From the NCBI GenBank assembly GCA_018402765.1, contig JAGYIE010000001.1, positions 434,001 through 498,000 on the forward strand: a DNA stretch of 64,000 nt, given 5' to 3'. The notes beneath the pieces were generated by a model. That model was not told the origin of the DNA. It searched no databases and saw only the letters and a list, made by a program, of their open reading frames with translations. Position numbers and translations under genes: made by a program. Every line of letters begins with the position of its first letter. Position 1 is the stretch's first letter. Origin of the DNA: Vicingaceae bacterium (GTDB lineage: Bacteria; Bacteroidota; Bacteroidia; Flavobacteriales_E; Vicingaceae). This document shows, in pieces, positions 9,368-18,342 of this stretch.

Positions 9368-12300
9368 CTATTCCTCTTCAAATTTTCTCAAAAAGATTTC
9401 CTTCTTTTTGAGATTTCCATACATAAATGAAAATGGCTCTTCTTTTCTAGCAACATCGGCCTTGCGTTTATCATCTTTCAATGATTTAATTTGCTCATTA
9501 AATGCCTCATTAGTAGACACTACTTGCATTAATCCTCTACGGTAGTTAAAATAGTACCAATTATTAGCATCTGTTTCTAAATAAATATCCAAAATATCGC
9601 CACTTCTTCTTTTGGTCAATTGCACGATTCCAGACATATACTTGTTTACTTCTTCTTTAAAAAAGTTAGAAACTCCGATTGGCCCAAATGAAGTAAAGGT
9701 ATTTTCAGCTTCATCCCATTTAAATTTAATGTCATTAAAAACTATGGTTTTATTCAATTCAGCAGGAATACGTTTATACTTCCCATTTAAGTTTAACTGG
9801 GATATTAATTTATCTGCTTCATCAAGTGGCATAATTTCTCTAAGCCCTTTTTCAAAAACTTGACGAGATAGGTCAACTGATTGTAAGGTGAGATTTTCAT
9901 TCACTTGATCTGATGCTTTTTTCATCGCATTGTCATCAAAAAAGAAATCAATAGCCATCATAAAATCACCAATTACCTCATTCGGATCTTCTCTCTTTGG
10001 TTGATTGTGAATTAATTGACCTGCAGTAGTCAACTTTACTTGCCCTAAATCAGCTGATAAATTAACCAACCCCTCTCCAGACACTTTGCAGGTATTGGCA
10101 TCCAACTGTAAAAAATTACCGGTTAAATCAATCGATTTAATCTTCTCTTTGGAGCTAATCTTATAGATATTATTTTCTTTATCAAAATACATAAACCCAT
10201 AAGCAGGAAGTAACTCCCGATCACTATGAAATACTTTTTGAGAAACAAATGCAGAATAGATAAACATCGAATCTGTATTCAAGTTGATACTTGCAGAAAG
10301 AACCGTTTTCTCGGGAGACGCTATACCTGTATCAATTGGAATGTAAATTTCATTTGGATTAATTTCTGATCTAAATCGTAACCAACTAATTCCAATTTGC
10401 TCACAAGCATGATTAATTTTAACGCCTCCATCAAAAATTAGATATTGGTTATTCGCTAACAAATCGACTTCACCCTTAAATATATGCTGATCACTGAGCG
10501 TAAAAGTTATGTTATCTTCTATAACTCCATGACCAATAGTTTGGCCCGTCGTATCTACATTTAATGTTTGCAGATAAATTGGTTGAGACATTGAATTTTC
10601 ATCCACATAATCGATATATCCTGAACCATAATAGCTCTTTTTACCCTCAATTTTAATATTTGCGTTATAAATATTGTGATATTCAGTTACCGCATTTGCC
10701 ACTACTCCTGCATTTATAAACTCATCCATATTGGCACTTTTTCGAATAACTACTTGACCACTGTCAGGAAATACTTTAGCATCACCCGTATTTATAAATA
10801 GAACTTCTAATGCTGTAATAGTATGATTTCGAGAATCAAATCGAGCCGTTGGCGAGTAAAAGAATAAACTATCTTGTGCTGCTTTAGTTGAAATAAATTT
10901 AGACCCTTCTAATTTAACGTCTGCAGATACGGTATTTTGTTTCTTTCCAGTTAAGTCAATCAGGCCGTTATCCATATACCACTTAAATTCTTCCATGTAA
11001 CATAAGTATTGATTAGTAGGAAAGAAAATAGGATCATCAGAACCATTTGGTTCAAATTCAGCAAACCTATCTTTGTAATCAACATGGGCTTTAACGTTTG
11101 CTGTGTTTAGTGCAAATCCACTTGAATTCTCTTCTAGGAGTTCAAAATCTGAGGTATCTGCATCAAAAACTGTATTTTGAAAAACAAATTGGTTAGAAAT
11201 TAAGTTTGCACGCTCAAATAAGAAAATTCCATCTCCTTTTAGTCCTGAAGGAGTTAAGGCAGAAGTCCCCCTAAAATAGGACTTCATATCATAAAAAGCT
11301 AAAGAAGAGTCGGTATCTGCTGTTGTGTAAAAAACATCTTCAAAAGGTTTCCAATCGATTTTTACATCAACTCCCTTAACAGGAGGATACTCTGTTCCTG
11401 ACTTTACTTCAGCTAGAATATGTGACTGCGCGAAACCCGCTACAACTTTAGGATAAAATACAAAGTCATCTGATAAAGTTGTAGATGTTAGGTATTCCAA
11501 TTTTCCATCTCCTCTAAGTCCTTTATGCGATAGTTTTATATCACTGTAAAACTGCCCTTTCCCTCCATAAGTTGGATATCCACCCGGAGGTGTTTGACGA
11601 ATAAAACCTAATGACATGTCAGGTTGAACAGTTAATGCTTCATCAAATGTTGGGAAAATATTGGATGTAAAAGTTCCATCGAATCTTAACTGATCGTTTG
11701 AGAAACTATCTAAACTATCAATTTGAAATGGACGAACCCGGAAATAAAAATCATTTCGATTGTAAACTCCGCCTTCTACTTCTTTCTTGTCATAATATAC
11801 ATAAGAATCATCGAAACTGTTGATTACGGGAAATTCAGGAAACTCTTTAAGTCCTGATTTATTTCCGAAATTATCGATCAGCAATTCACCATTTATTCCT
11901 TCTATTACAGTTTTTACCGGTTTTAATAGTGGATTTCCATTTTGGTCAACTTCAGTAGAGTATGCCTTTAACTGCAATGAATCCACATTGGTTAGGTTAA
12001 TTTTGAACGCCTCGTAATCAAATGAAAATTCTTTTCCATAAAAATCAAATACATCTACAGCCTTAACTTGACCTTGGAAGGTGAAGTATCTGTTCTTTTT
12101 CATAACCACTTTATGGTCAGAAGGTATAATAAACACTTTTTGGGAATCACTTAATAGAATCCCTTCAACACCGTTAATTGTTAAATCATAATTTAACAAA
12201 TTCACTTGGGCATTATTCTCTCCTTCTACATCTGATCGAATAGAAATTACATCGTAATCAATTTTACCAAAACTAGACTGAACATATTGGGTCAAACGCT

Positions 12301-13819
12301 TTTTTACCGTAAATTCTCCTTTTTTAAAATTGTACTTCAAGAAACCTCTTGTTGCCAAATACATAACCATATTTTGCGCAGCTGCATCGCTGATGTTCAT
12401 GTGGTAGGTTAGCTCTTGGATTGTTAAGTCATTGTCGTTTTCTTTATCTGCCAATCGTTGTATAGCCAGCAAAGGATTCACGTCTCCTCTACCTCTTAAA
12501 TAATCGTATTCTGAAAGTTTAAAAAAGTTATCTGATGTAAACGTGGCTTCTGTTCGTGTACTTCCCATGAGGCTTGTCATCTCTATAATTGGATTCTCTT
12601 GATTCCAATTTAGTACTTCGCAGTCCATATCTATTTTATGAAAGGAATCAAAATATGGAGATATCGCTAATCCTTCATTGTCTCGATAAAGGGTTACATT
12701 TTTATCTTTAATAAAGAATTTAAAGTTTAATCCTGGATGATGGATAGAGTCTTGTTCCAAGTAAAAACTAATAGCAGAATTATTTGATACAATACGTTCT
12801 GTATTGATTATAAATACTTTTGAAGAGGCCCTCAAAAAAGTCGTATCATTTCTATAAAAAATTAGATATGCATCATTTTCGTCATTCCCACTACCAATAA
12901 ATTTAGACCCTTGCATGGAGAAACCACCGTCGTAATCAACCGCAGGAGCTATATTCTTTATAATTAATCGTTTATTATACGAATCAAATCGAGGATACGT
13001 AGACTTTTCGGGCGTATTATTCGCTTGAATTTTATCTTCTAAATTTCCTAGCAAAGGACGATCAAAATAAAATGAATTAAAAAAGTCAACTGAATCTGCA
13101 GTGTACGAATACGTTTTTGTACTAATCTCATACTTCTTCAATTTAGCGTACACTTCACCACCCATCATTCCAGCCCTTTCCCAAGTAACCGTTCCACCTT
13201 CTCCTACCCATTTCTCTTCTGTAGGATAATAAACCCCTTTTGTATTACTAATTCGCATACTATCTTCTCGTGCATAGCATATTAAATCTAACGATTCGAA
13301 CGTAATCGTTGGTAACTTATCAAAACCAAATATATAGTTATTGTTGCTTGCTGACCATTTGGTTGAGGATGATATATATAAAGCATTCTGAGAAAACAAA
13401 CCATCCGAGAAGGTTAAATAATTGGTAAAGTTCCGTTTATTCCGATCATCTAATAGTTGAAGTAAAGTTGCCTGCCATTGATCAAAACTACTTTCTGTTT
13501 GAAATTCTGAAGTTACAAAGCTACCTACAGTAAACAGATAATTCCTGAAATCAGGAAAGGCACGCATTTTCTTTTTTAGCATTTGATTGGCAACAGCATA
13601 TACTCCAATACGTTGTGAATTAGAAAAATAACCACCATACCAAACTTCTTTAAATTGCTTCATAAAATCCTTACCTTCTTTTCTTGCGTCAGAAAGGAAG
13701 GCTTCCATTTGATTAAAAAATTGAATCGAATCAGCAGGGAAACTTAATGGAGTTTGTGCAACCGATTTAGTTAATCCAAAAGCAGTTAAAAAAAGAAAAG
13801 CAAGTAGTACTTTTTTCAT
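9368..13819 (-). CDS. large exported beta-rich protein of unknown function, 1,483 aa
   Basis: The signal peptide is clear (residues 1-21, FLFLTAFGLTKSVAQ). The remainder is a long, soluble, strand-rich chain without membrane helices or a T9SS tail. A loosely repeated pattern runs through the middle: a GxG turn, a short strand, then a phrase of the type FVFQNTVFDADTSDFELL, for example after LSHKGLRGDGKLEY, after SGLKGDGIFLFERA, at YYGSGYIDYVDEN and at VSGEGLVNLSADL. Such spacing suggests an extended beta-solenoid or bridge-like fold in the periplasm, but that is inference. It is the last gene of the DUF1599-tpiA-prmA operon, 3 bp after prmA. I do not recognise a named family. Confidence 0.75.
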   Translation of the reverse strand: MKKVLLAFLFLTAFGLTKSVAQTPLSFPADSIQFFNQMEAFLSDARKEGKDFMKQFKEVWYGGYFSNSQRIGVYAVANQMLKKKMRAFPDFRNYLFTVGSFVTSEFQTESSFDQWQATLLQLLDDRNKRNFTNYLTFSDGLFSQNALYISSSTKWSASNNNYIFGFDKLPTITFESLDLICYAREDSMRISNTKGVYYPTEEKWVGEGGTVTWERAGMMGGEVYAKLKKYEISTKTYSYTADSVDFFNSFYFDRPLLGNLEDKIQANNTPEKSTYPRFDSYNKRLIIKNIAPAVDYDGGFSMQGSKFIGSGNDENDAYLIFYRNDTTFLRASSKVFIINTERIVSNNSAISFYLEQDSIHHPGLNFKFFIKDKNVTLYRDNEGLAISPYFDSFHKIDMDCEVLNWNQENPIIEMTSLMGSTRTEATFTSDNFFKLSEYDYLRGRGDVNPLLAIQRLADKENDNDLTIQELTYHMNISDAAAQNMVMYLATRGFLKYNFKKGEFTVKKRLTQYVQSSFGKIDYDVISIRSDVEGENNAQVNLLNYDLTINGVEGILLSDSQKVFIIPSDHKVVMKKNRYFTFQGQVKAVDVFDFYGKEFSFDYEAFKINLTNVDSLQLKAYSTEVDQNGNPLLKPVKTVIEGINGELLIDNFGNKSGLKEFPEFPVINSFDDSYVYYDKKEVEGGVYNRNDFYFRVRPFQIDSLDSFSNDQLRFDGTFTSNIFPTFDEALTVQPDMSLGFIRQTPPGGYPTYGGKGQFYSDIKLSHKGLRGDGKLEYLTSTTLSDDFVFYPKVVAGFAQSHILAEVKSGTEYPPVKGVDVKIDWKPFEDVFYTTADTDSSLAFYDMKSYFRGTSALTPSGLKGDGIFLFERANLISNQFVFQNTVFDADTSDFELLEENSSGFALNTANVKAHVDYKDRFAEFEPNGSDDPIFFPTNQYLCYMEEFKWYMDNGLIDLTGKKQNTVSADVKLEGSKFISTKAAQDSLFFYSPTARFDSRNHTITALEVLFINTGDAKVFPDSGQVVIRKSANMDEFINAGVVANAVTEYHNIYNANIKIEGKKSYYGSGYIDYVDENSMSQPIYLQTLNVDTTGQTIGHGVIEDNITFTLSDQHIFKGEVDLLANNQYLIFDGGVKINHACEQIGISWLRFRSEINPNEIYIPIDTGIASPEKTVLSASINLNTDSMFIYSAFVSQKVFHSDRELLPAYGFMYFDKENNIYKISSKEKIKSIDLTGNFLQLDANTCKVSGEGLVNLSADLGQVKLTTAGQLIHNQPKREDPNEVIGDFMMAIDFFFDDNAMKKASDQVNENLTLQSVDLSRQVFEKGLREIMPLDEADKLISQLNLNGKYKRIPAELNKTIVFNDIKFKWDEAENTFTSFGPIGVSNFFKEEVNKYMSGIVQLTKRRSGDILDIYLETDANNWYYFNYRRGLMQVVSTNEAFNEQIKSLKDDKRKADVARKEEPFSFMYGNLKKKEIFLRKFEEE

Positions 13820-13822
13820 GAT

Positions 13823-14656
13823 TTATTTTTTGTAGTGCAATGCACACCAATTATTTCGTTCTGTTTTATTCTGCATTGTTAAACCGAGTGAAGATAATTT
13901 TTCATGCATCTGGTCATAATCAGTTACAAAAAATCCACTGAGTAATAAATCAGCACCATTATCCATGCTATCCGCATAAATTTCAAGGTCTCTCAATAGA
14001 ATATTTCTGTTGATATTGGCGATGAAAATATCAAAAATATTGCCATTAATCTTTTCAGCACCACCTTGATGTACCTCAATGGATTCTGCCTTATTTCGTT
14101 CGCAATTTTCTAGCGTATTTTGATAAGCCCATTCATCAATATCAACCGCTACCACATGCTTAGCTTCCTCTAAAAAAGCCAATATGGCTAAAACACCTGT
14201 TCCACAGCCCATGTCCATAACACGCTTATCTTTAGTTTCAAGTGTTCTCATTAGCTGCATCATCATAAATGTGGTATCATGATGCCCAGTTCCAAAACTC
14301 ATTTTGGGTTCTATAAGAATTTGATATTTTGTATTCGTTGAAGCCTCGTGAAAAGGAGCAATAATTTCGCAATAATCATCTACTGTAACTTTAGCGAAGT
14401 TCTTTTCCCATTCCGCATTCCAATTTTGTTGAGGAATGCTAGTCATTTTGTAAGATAAAGATAGCTCAGCCTCCATTTTAAATAAATAAAGCGCATCCAA
14501 TGCGGCTATAGAGAAATCTACTTCCGGGATGTATGCATTCAATCCTGATTCATCTTCAGTAAAACTCTCAAAACCTATCTCACCAAGCTCATAAATTAAT
14601 ATATCTTGAAATGGAACGGAAGGTTCTACGGTAAACTTAAATTCTAAATAATTCAT
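13823..14656 (-). CDS. prmA: ribosomal protein L11 methyltransferase
   Basis: PrmA uses S-adenosylmethionine to trimethylate ribosomal protein uL11. An N-terminal substrate-recognition domain (to about residue 95) precedes a Rossmann methyltransferase domain. Motif I is DMGCGTG at about 148-154 (preceded by MSFGTGHHDTT), and FIANINRNILL is the motif IV region with the NIN signature. The start at 14656 gives MNYLEFKFTVEP, like other members. An in-frame ATG at 14668 would overlap tpiA by 11 bp and add MLTK, so it cannot be excluded. The gene is coupled to tpiA upstream and the 1,483-residue protein downstream. Confidence 0.93.
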   Translation of the reverse strand: MNYLEFKFTVEPSVPFQDILIYELGEIGFESFTEDESGLNAYIPEVDFSIAALDALYLFKMEAELSLSYKMTSIPQQNWNAEWEKNFAKVTVDDYCEIIAPFHEASTNTKYQILIEPKMSFGTGHHDTTFMMMQLMRTLETKDKRVMDMGCGTGVLAILAFLEEAKHVVAVDIDEWAYQNTLENCERNKAESIEVHQGGAEKINGNIFDIFIANINRNILLRDLEIYADSMDNGADLLLSGFFVTDYDQMHEKLSSLGLTMQNKTERNNWCALHYKK

Positions 14657-14657
14657 T

Positions 14658-15410
14658 TTAGTAAGCATTAGCTATTTGAATAAAATCTATTGCCTTCAGC
14701 GATGCACCACCGATTAATCCTCCGTCTACATCAGGTTTACTAAATAATTCATTAGCATTAGTAGGATTGCAACTGCCTCCATAAAGAATACTAACCCCTT
14801 GAGCAATACTAGTTGAATAAGCATCATACACTAACTTACGAATAAATGCATGAACCTCTTGTGCTTGATCTGCAGAAGCTGTTTTGCCTGTTCCTATAGC
14901 CCATACAGGCTCGTAAGCAATTACAACATTCGCCATTTGCTCAGCAGTAAGATGAAACAATCCTTCTGTAAGTTGTGATTTAATAATTTCAAAATGCCGA
15001 TTTTCTTCACGTTCAGGCAAGGTTTCACCACAGCAATAAACTACAGTTAATGAAGCATTTAATGCTACTTCTACTTTTTTGGCCAACAAGTCATTCGTTT
15101 CATTGAAATATGCTCTGCGTTCTGAATGACCAATTAATACATGACCAATATTTGAAGCAGCTAACATATGCGCAGAAACCTCTCCTGTAAAGGCACCATT
15201 TTCTTCTTGATGACAATTTTGGGCTCCAACTAAAATCTCATTTTGTGCATTTTCTACCATTGCAGTAAGATGAATATATGGTGGAAAAACAATTAACTCA
15301 TCGGCCATTATACCCGACGAAACTTCCTTCTTTAGCTCTTCGATTAGCACCAAACCTTCATTCACTGTAAGGTTCATTTTCCAATTTCCTGCTACAATTT
15401 TTTTTCTCAT
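14658..15410 (-). CDS. tpiA: triosephosphate isomerase
   Basis: Interconverts dihydroxyacetone phosphate and glyceraldehyde 3-phosphate in glycolysis and gluconeogenesis. The 250-residue length is standard. Catalytic residues are visible: Lys11 in AGNWKMN, His95 in IGHSERR and Glu167 in AYEPVWAIGTGKTA. The C-terminal phosphate-binding loop GGSCNPTNA and the GLIGGASL motif are intact. It lies in the middle of a tight minus-strand operon, 9 bp after the permease gene and next to prmA. Confidence 0.97.
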   Translation of the reverse strand: MRKKIVAGNWKMNLTVNEGLVLIEELKKEVSSGIMADELIVFPPYIHLTAMVENAQNEILVGAQNCHQEENGAFTGEVSAHMLAASNIGHVLIGHSERRAYFNETNDLLAKKVEVALNASLTVVYCCGETLPEREENRHFEIIKSQLTEGLFHLTAEQMANVVIAYEPVWAIGTGKTASADQAQEVHAFIRKLVYDAYSTSIAQGVSILYGGSCNPTNANELFSKPDVDGGLIGGASLKAIDFIQIANAY

Positions 15411-15419
15411 AATCTATTT

Positions 15420-16496
15420 TTAACGCACTCTCACTCTGGGATCTAAAACACCATAAAGTATATCAACGAAAATATTTATTAAAACAAAAATGACTGCAAT
15501 AACTAATACTGCACCCATCACTACAGGCAAGTCGTACTTTTCCAGTGCATTTACTACTTCCCAACCAATTCCCTTCCAAGCAAAAACGATTTCTACAAAA
15601 ACCGCTCCTGCCATCAAACTAGCAAACATACCGGACACTGCCGTAAGAACAGGATTTAAGGCATTTTTTAAGGCATGCTTTAAAATCACAACTCTATTAC
15701 TTAAACCTTTTGCTACTGCCGTGCGAACAAAATCTTGACTCATTACTTCCAACAGTGAGTTTCTACTTAGCTGAACAATTACAGACAATGGTCTAACCCC
15801 TAATGTTATTGCAGGCAATATCAAGTTTCTTAAAGATAAGTACTCTCCTCTACCCAAATCATCTACTTCGTAAAGACTTCCTGTCATATTTAATCCGGTA
15901 TAGTCTGCTAATAAATAGCCAAAAATCCAAGCGATTACTATTCCTACAAAAAAAGATGGCAAAGCCATACCTGATGTAGCAAAAAGCAAACTCAATCGGT
16001 CTAACCAACTATCCTTATAAATTGCAGATAAAATTCCCAAAAGCACACCAATAAAAGTGGCGATTAACATTGCTGAAATGGCTAAAACTGTTGTCTCCAG
16101 CAGCGTCTCTCCAATAATATCATTAACCTTCTTTTGAGATTGATATGAACGTCTCAAATAGGGAGTTTTTATCACCAAATTAAAGTTACCCAACATCAAC
16201 AACTGTATTCCACCATATTTATTGGCACTCCAAAAGGTTGCAGATTTTTCATTTACCGCATTATGAAATGACAAAGGAGATAAATCGTTTATATACAACG
16301 CAAATTGATATGGTATGGGTTGATCTAAACCTAACTCCCTATTGATGATTTTAATAGACTCTTTATCTGCGCGCTGACCAAGCATCATTCGTGCAGGGTC
16401 TCCTGGCAAAACATTAAATAAAAAAAACACTACTGTTACTACGCCCAAAAGAACGAAGAAACCATAGATCAAGCGTTTTGTTATAAATTGAAACAA
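15420..16496 (-). CDS. ABC transporter permease, DppB/OppB type, without partner genes here
   Basis: The 358-residue product has an N-terminal helix followed by GVVTVVFFLFNVLPGDPAR, the hallmark of peptide/nickel permease subunit 1, and about six membrane helices. The cytoplasmic EAA-like loop DFVRTAVAKGLSNRVVILKH contacts the ATPase. The start is TTG at 16496: a TAG lies three codons upstream and the first internal Met is about residue 35, inside conserved sequence. It begins 2 bp after the DoxX-like gene, so translation is probably coupled. No OppC, OppA or ATPase gene lies in the window, so the partners must be elsewhere. Confidence 0.9.
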   Translation of the reverse strand: MFQFITKRLIYGFFVLLGVVTVVFFLFNVLPGDPARMMLGQRADKESIKIINRELGLDQPIPYQFALYINDLSPLSFHNAVNEKSATFWSANKYGGIQLLMLGNFNLVIKTPYLRRSYQSQKKVNDIIGETLLETTVLAISAMLIATFIGVLLGILSAIYKDSWLDRLSLLFATSGMALPSFFVGIVIAWIFGYLLADYTGLNMTGSLYEVDDLGRGEYLSLRNLILPAITLGVRPLSVIVQLSRNSLLEVMSQDFVRTAVAKGLSNRVVILKHALKNALNPVLTAVSGMFASLMAGAVFVEIVFAWKGIGWEVVNALEKYDLPVVMGAVLVIAVIFVLINIFVDILYGVLDPRVRVR

Positions 16497-16498
16497 AT

Positions 16499-17770
16499 CT
16501 AATTTTCTAAAAAATATTTTGCGTCTACCTCATCAAATGATGGTAAATCATTACTATGCCATTTAGCTACAACTGTTCCTTTACTCAGCAATACCAATCC
16601 GGGATTAGAACGTATTATTGTTTTAAGCACAATTCCATCAGTAGTATAAAATGGGAAAGGTGTTTGATGTTGGTGCCTAAATTCTTCTGAAAACTCATAA
16701 TTAGCAGCTGTTAGCGCCACTAATGGAATAGATTGACTTTCTGCTTTCTTCGCAAACTCATTAATAAATGGCATGTGTTCAACATCCGTTTTACCTAAAT
16801 CGTACATTATCAATAAAAAGATCAACTCTTCATCCAAAACACTGTAGGTAATATCCTCGCCTGTCTCATCAACTACAGAGAAATCAGTAATTTTTGCAAC
16901 ATCGCCTTCTTTTATTAATTTACTTTCAGTGTTTACCCACTCCCAATTTTCATCATCCCAAGGATAATTTTCTTGTGTAAACTCTTTCTCTTCACCTGTA
17001 ACTTTATTCTTGTAAGTTAAAATATTCTCATACACCGGCTGAACAGCGTTTTCAGGCAACTCCATTTGCTCGGGAATACTTTTTCCTTCCGCATAAGGTC
17101 TAAAATCTCTTTGTGGCAAGTGCTTTACACAATTAACCGAAAAGACAGTACTACTAATCAAAGAAACCAACACGGCCACCATTGCCTGTTGCTGCTTATT
17201 GATCAAGAACATAATTAAACTACCACCTAAAACTATACCTGTTAAAATCAATGGAAACTCCCAATTCAATTGATAAGATAATGCACCCATCACCATAGTG
17301 GAAATAATGAAATAAAGCAGTGCAGGTCTAAACTCTGTGAATGGTTCTATTACATTGCGCTTAACAAATAGAATTAAAATTAACGCCAATAGAATCAAAT
17401 CTTTATAGAAAGACTCCCAAGGTGTAAGTGGAATAGCATCTCCAAAACAACCACATGAACGCACAATTTCAAATACAGCAGATGCAAATGTTAAAACGGT
17501 AAAGAAAAGAATCATCGCAAGCAAAATCCAACTAACCTGCTTCATCTTGTAACCAACTAAAACGGCAACACCAAGTATAATTTCGAGTATACAGATAGCT
17601 GCTGCAAATGGCATTGCTATCTGTATCAACCACTCCCAATTGGTGCCAAATTCTTCAAAATATTCAATCAGTTTATACGAAAAGCCTAGCGGATCATTGG
17701 CCTTTACAACTCCTGAAAAAATAAATAAGTTTCCTACAAAAAGTCTTGAAAAGTGCAGTAAAAATTTCAT
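16499..17770 (-). CDS. DoxX/MauE-like membrane protein with a C-terminal thioredoxin-like domain (BT_3928 type)
   Basis: The first 140 residues form a DoxX/MauE-like four-helix membrane unit: RLFVGNLFIFSGVVKANDP, then the Cys-containing SCGCFGD loop followed by WESFYKDL, which is typical of Bacteroidetes BT_3928-type proteins. Further helices run to about residue 215. The soluble C-terminal part (about 290-423) looks like a thioredoxin/AhpC fold (FLLIMYDLGKTDVEHMPFIN, then PFPFYTTDGIVLKTIIRSNP) but has no CxxC motif, so it is probably not a classical disulfide exchanger. A role in quinone-linked or cysteine redox chemistry at the membrane is inference. The gene lies 10 bp after DUF1599. Confidence 0.8.
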   Translation of the reverse strand: MKFLLHFSRLFVGNLFIFSGVVKANDPLGFSYKLIEYFEEFGTNWEWLIQIAMPFAAAICILEIILGVAVLVGYKMKQVSWILLAMILFFTVLTFASAVFEIVRSCGCFGDAIPLTPWESFYKDLILLALILILFVKRNVIEPFTEFRPALLYFIISTMVMGALSYQLNWEFPLILTGIVLGGSLIMFLINKQQQAMVAVLVSLISSTVFSVNCVKHLPQRDFRPYAEGKSIPEQMELPENAVQPVYENILTYKNKVTGEEKEFTQENYPWDDENWEWVNTESKLIKEGDVAKITDFSVVDETGEDITYSVLDEELIFLLIMYDLGKTDVEHMPFINEFAKKAESQSIPLVALTAANYEFSEEFRHQHQTPFPFYTTDGIVLKTIIRSNPGLVLLSKGTVVAKWHSNDLPSFDEVDAKYFLEN

Positions 17771-17780
17771 ATCAATTCAA

Positions 17781-18329
17781 TTAGTTAGTTTCTAGTTCAT
17801 TCATTTTTATCAATGCAAAAACAGCATAATTTATCATATCCAAATAATTGGCATCAATTCCTTCTGAAATAAGCGTTGCACCTTTGTTGTGCTCTATTTG
17901 TTTTACCCGTAAAATCTTTTGTAAAATAAGATCCGTTAATGAGCTTATTCTCATCTCTCTCCATGCTTCGTCATAATCATGATTTTTATTCATCATTAAA
18001 TCTTTAGCTGTGGTGGCATATTGATGAAACAATTTGCTCAGGCGTTTCTCGTCCATATGTAAGTCTTCAGAAACGCCAAGTTCCAATTGAATCATGGCCA
18101 TAATGGAATAATTAACCAATGCAATAAATTCAGGCTCTATCCCTTCATCAACTTTGCTCATTCCCTTCTCTTCGATGCTTCGTATGCGTTTTGCCTTAAT
18201 GTATAATTGATCTGTTAAAGAACTTGTTCTCAAAACACGCCAAGCTGTTCCATAATCTTTACTTTTTTGACCAAAAATGTCGTAGCATTTGGTTATTATT
18301 GAATCGTATTGTTCCGATGTATTATTCAT
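17781..18329 (-). CDS. DUF1599 domain protein with internally duplicated domain, 182 aa
   Basis: An all-helical cytoplasmic protein conserved in Bacteroidetes; its biochemical activity is not established to my knowledge. It consists of two copies of one unit: residues about 5-85 contain KDYGTAWRVLRTSSLTDQL and about 95-175 contain HDYDEAWREMRISSLTDLI, each followed by RIRSIE or RVKQIE and a V/INYS/A-type helix. I set the start at the ATG at 18329 (MNNTSEQYDSII). The longer frame to 18677 only reads antisense into folP. It heads the operon running to the 1,483-residue protein and faces folP across 13 bp. Confidence 0.85.
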   Translation of the reverse strand: MNNTSEQYDSIITKCYDIFGQKSKDYGTAWRVLRTSSLTDQLYIKAKRIRSIEEKGMSKVDEGIEPEFIALVNYSIMAMIQLELGVSEDLHMDEKRLSKLFHQYATTAKDLMMNKNHDYDEAWREMRISSLTDLILQKILRVKQIEHNKGATLISEGIDANYLDMINYAVFALIKMNELETN

Positions 18330-18342
18330 TCTAAATTCTATT

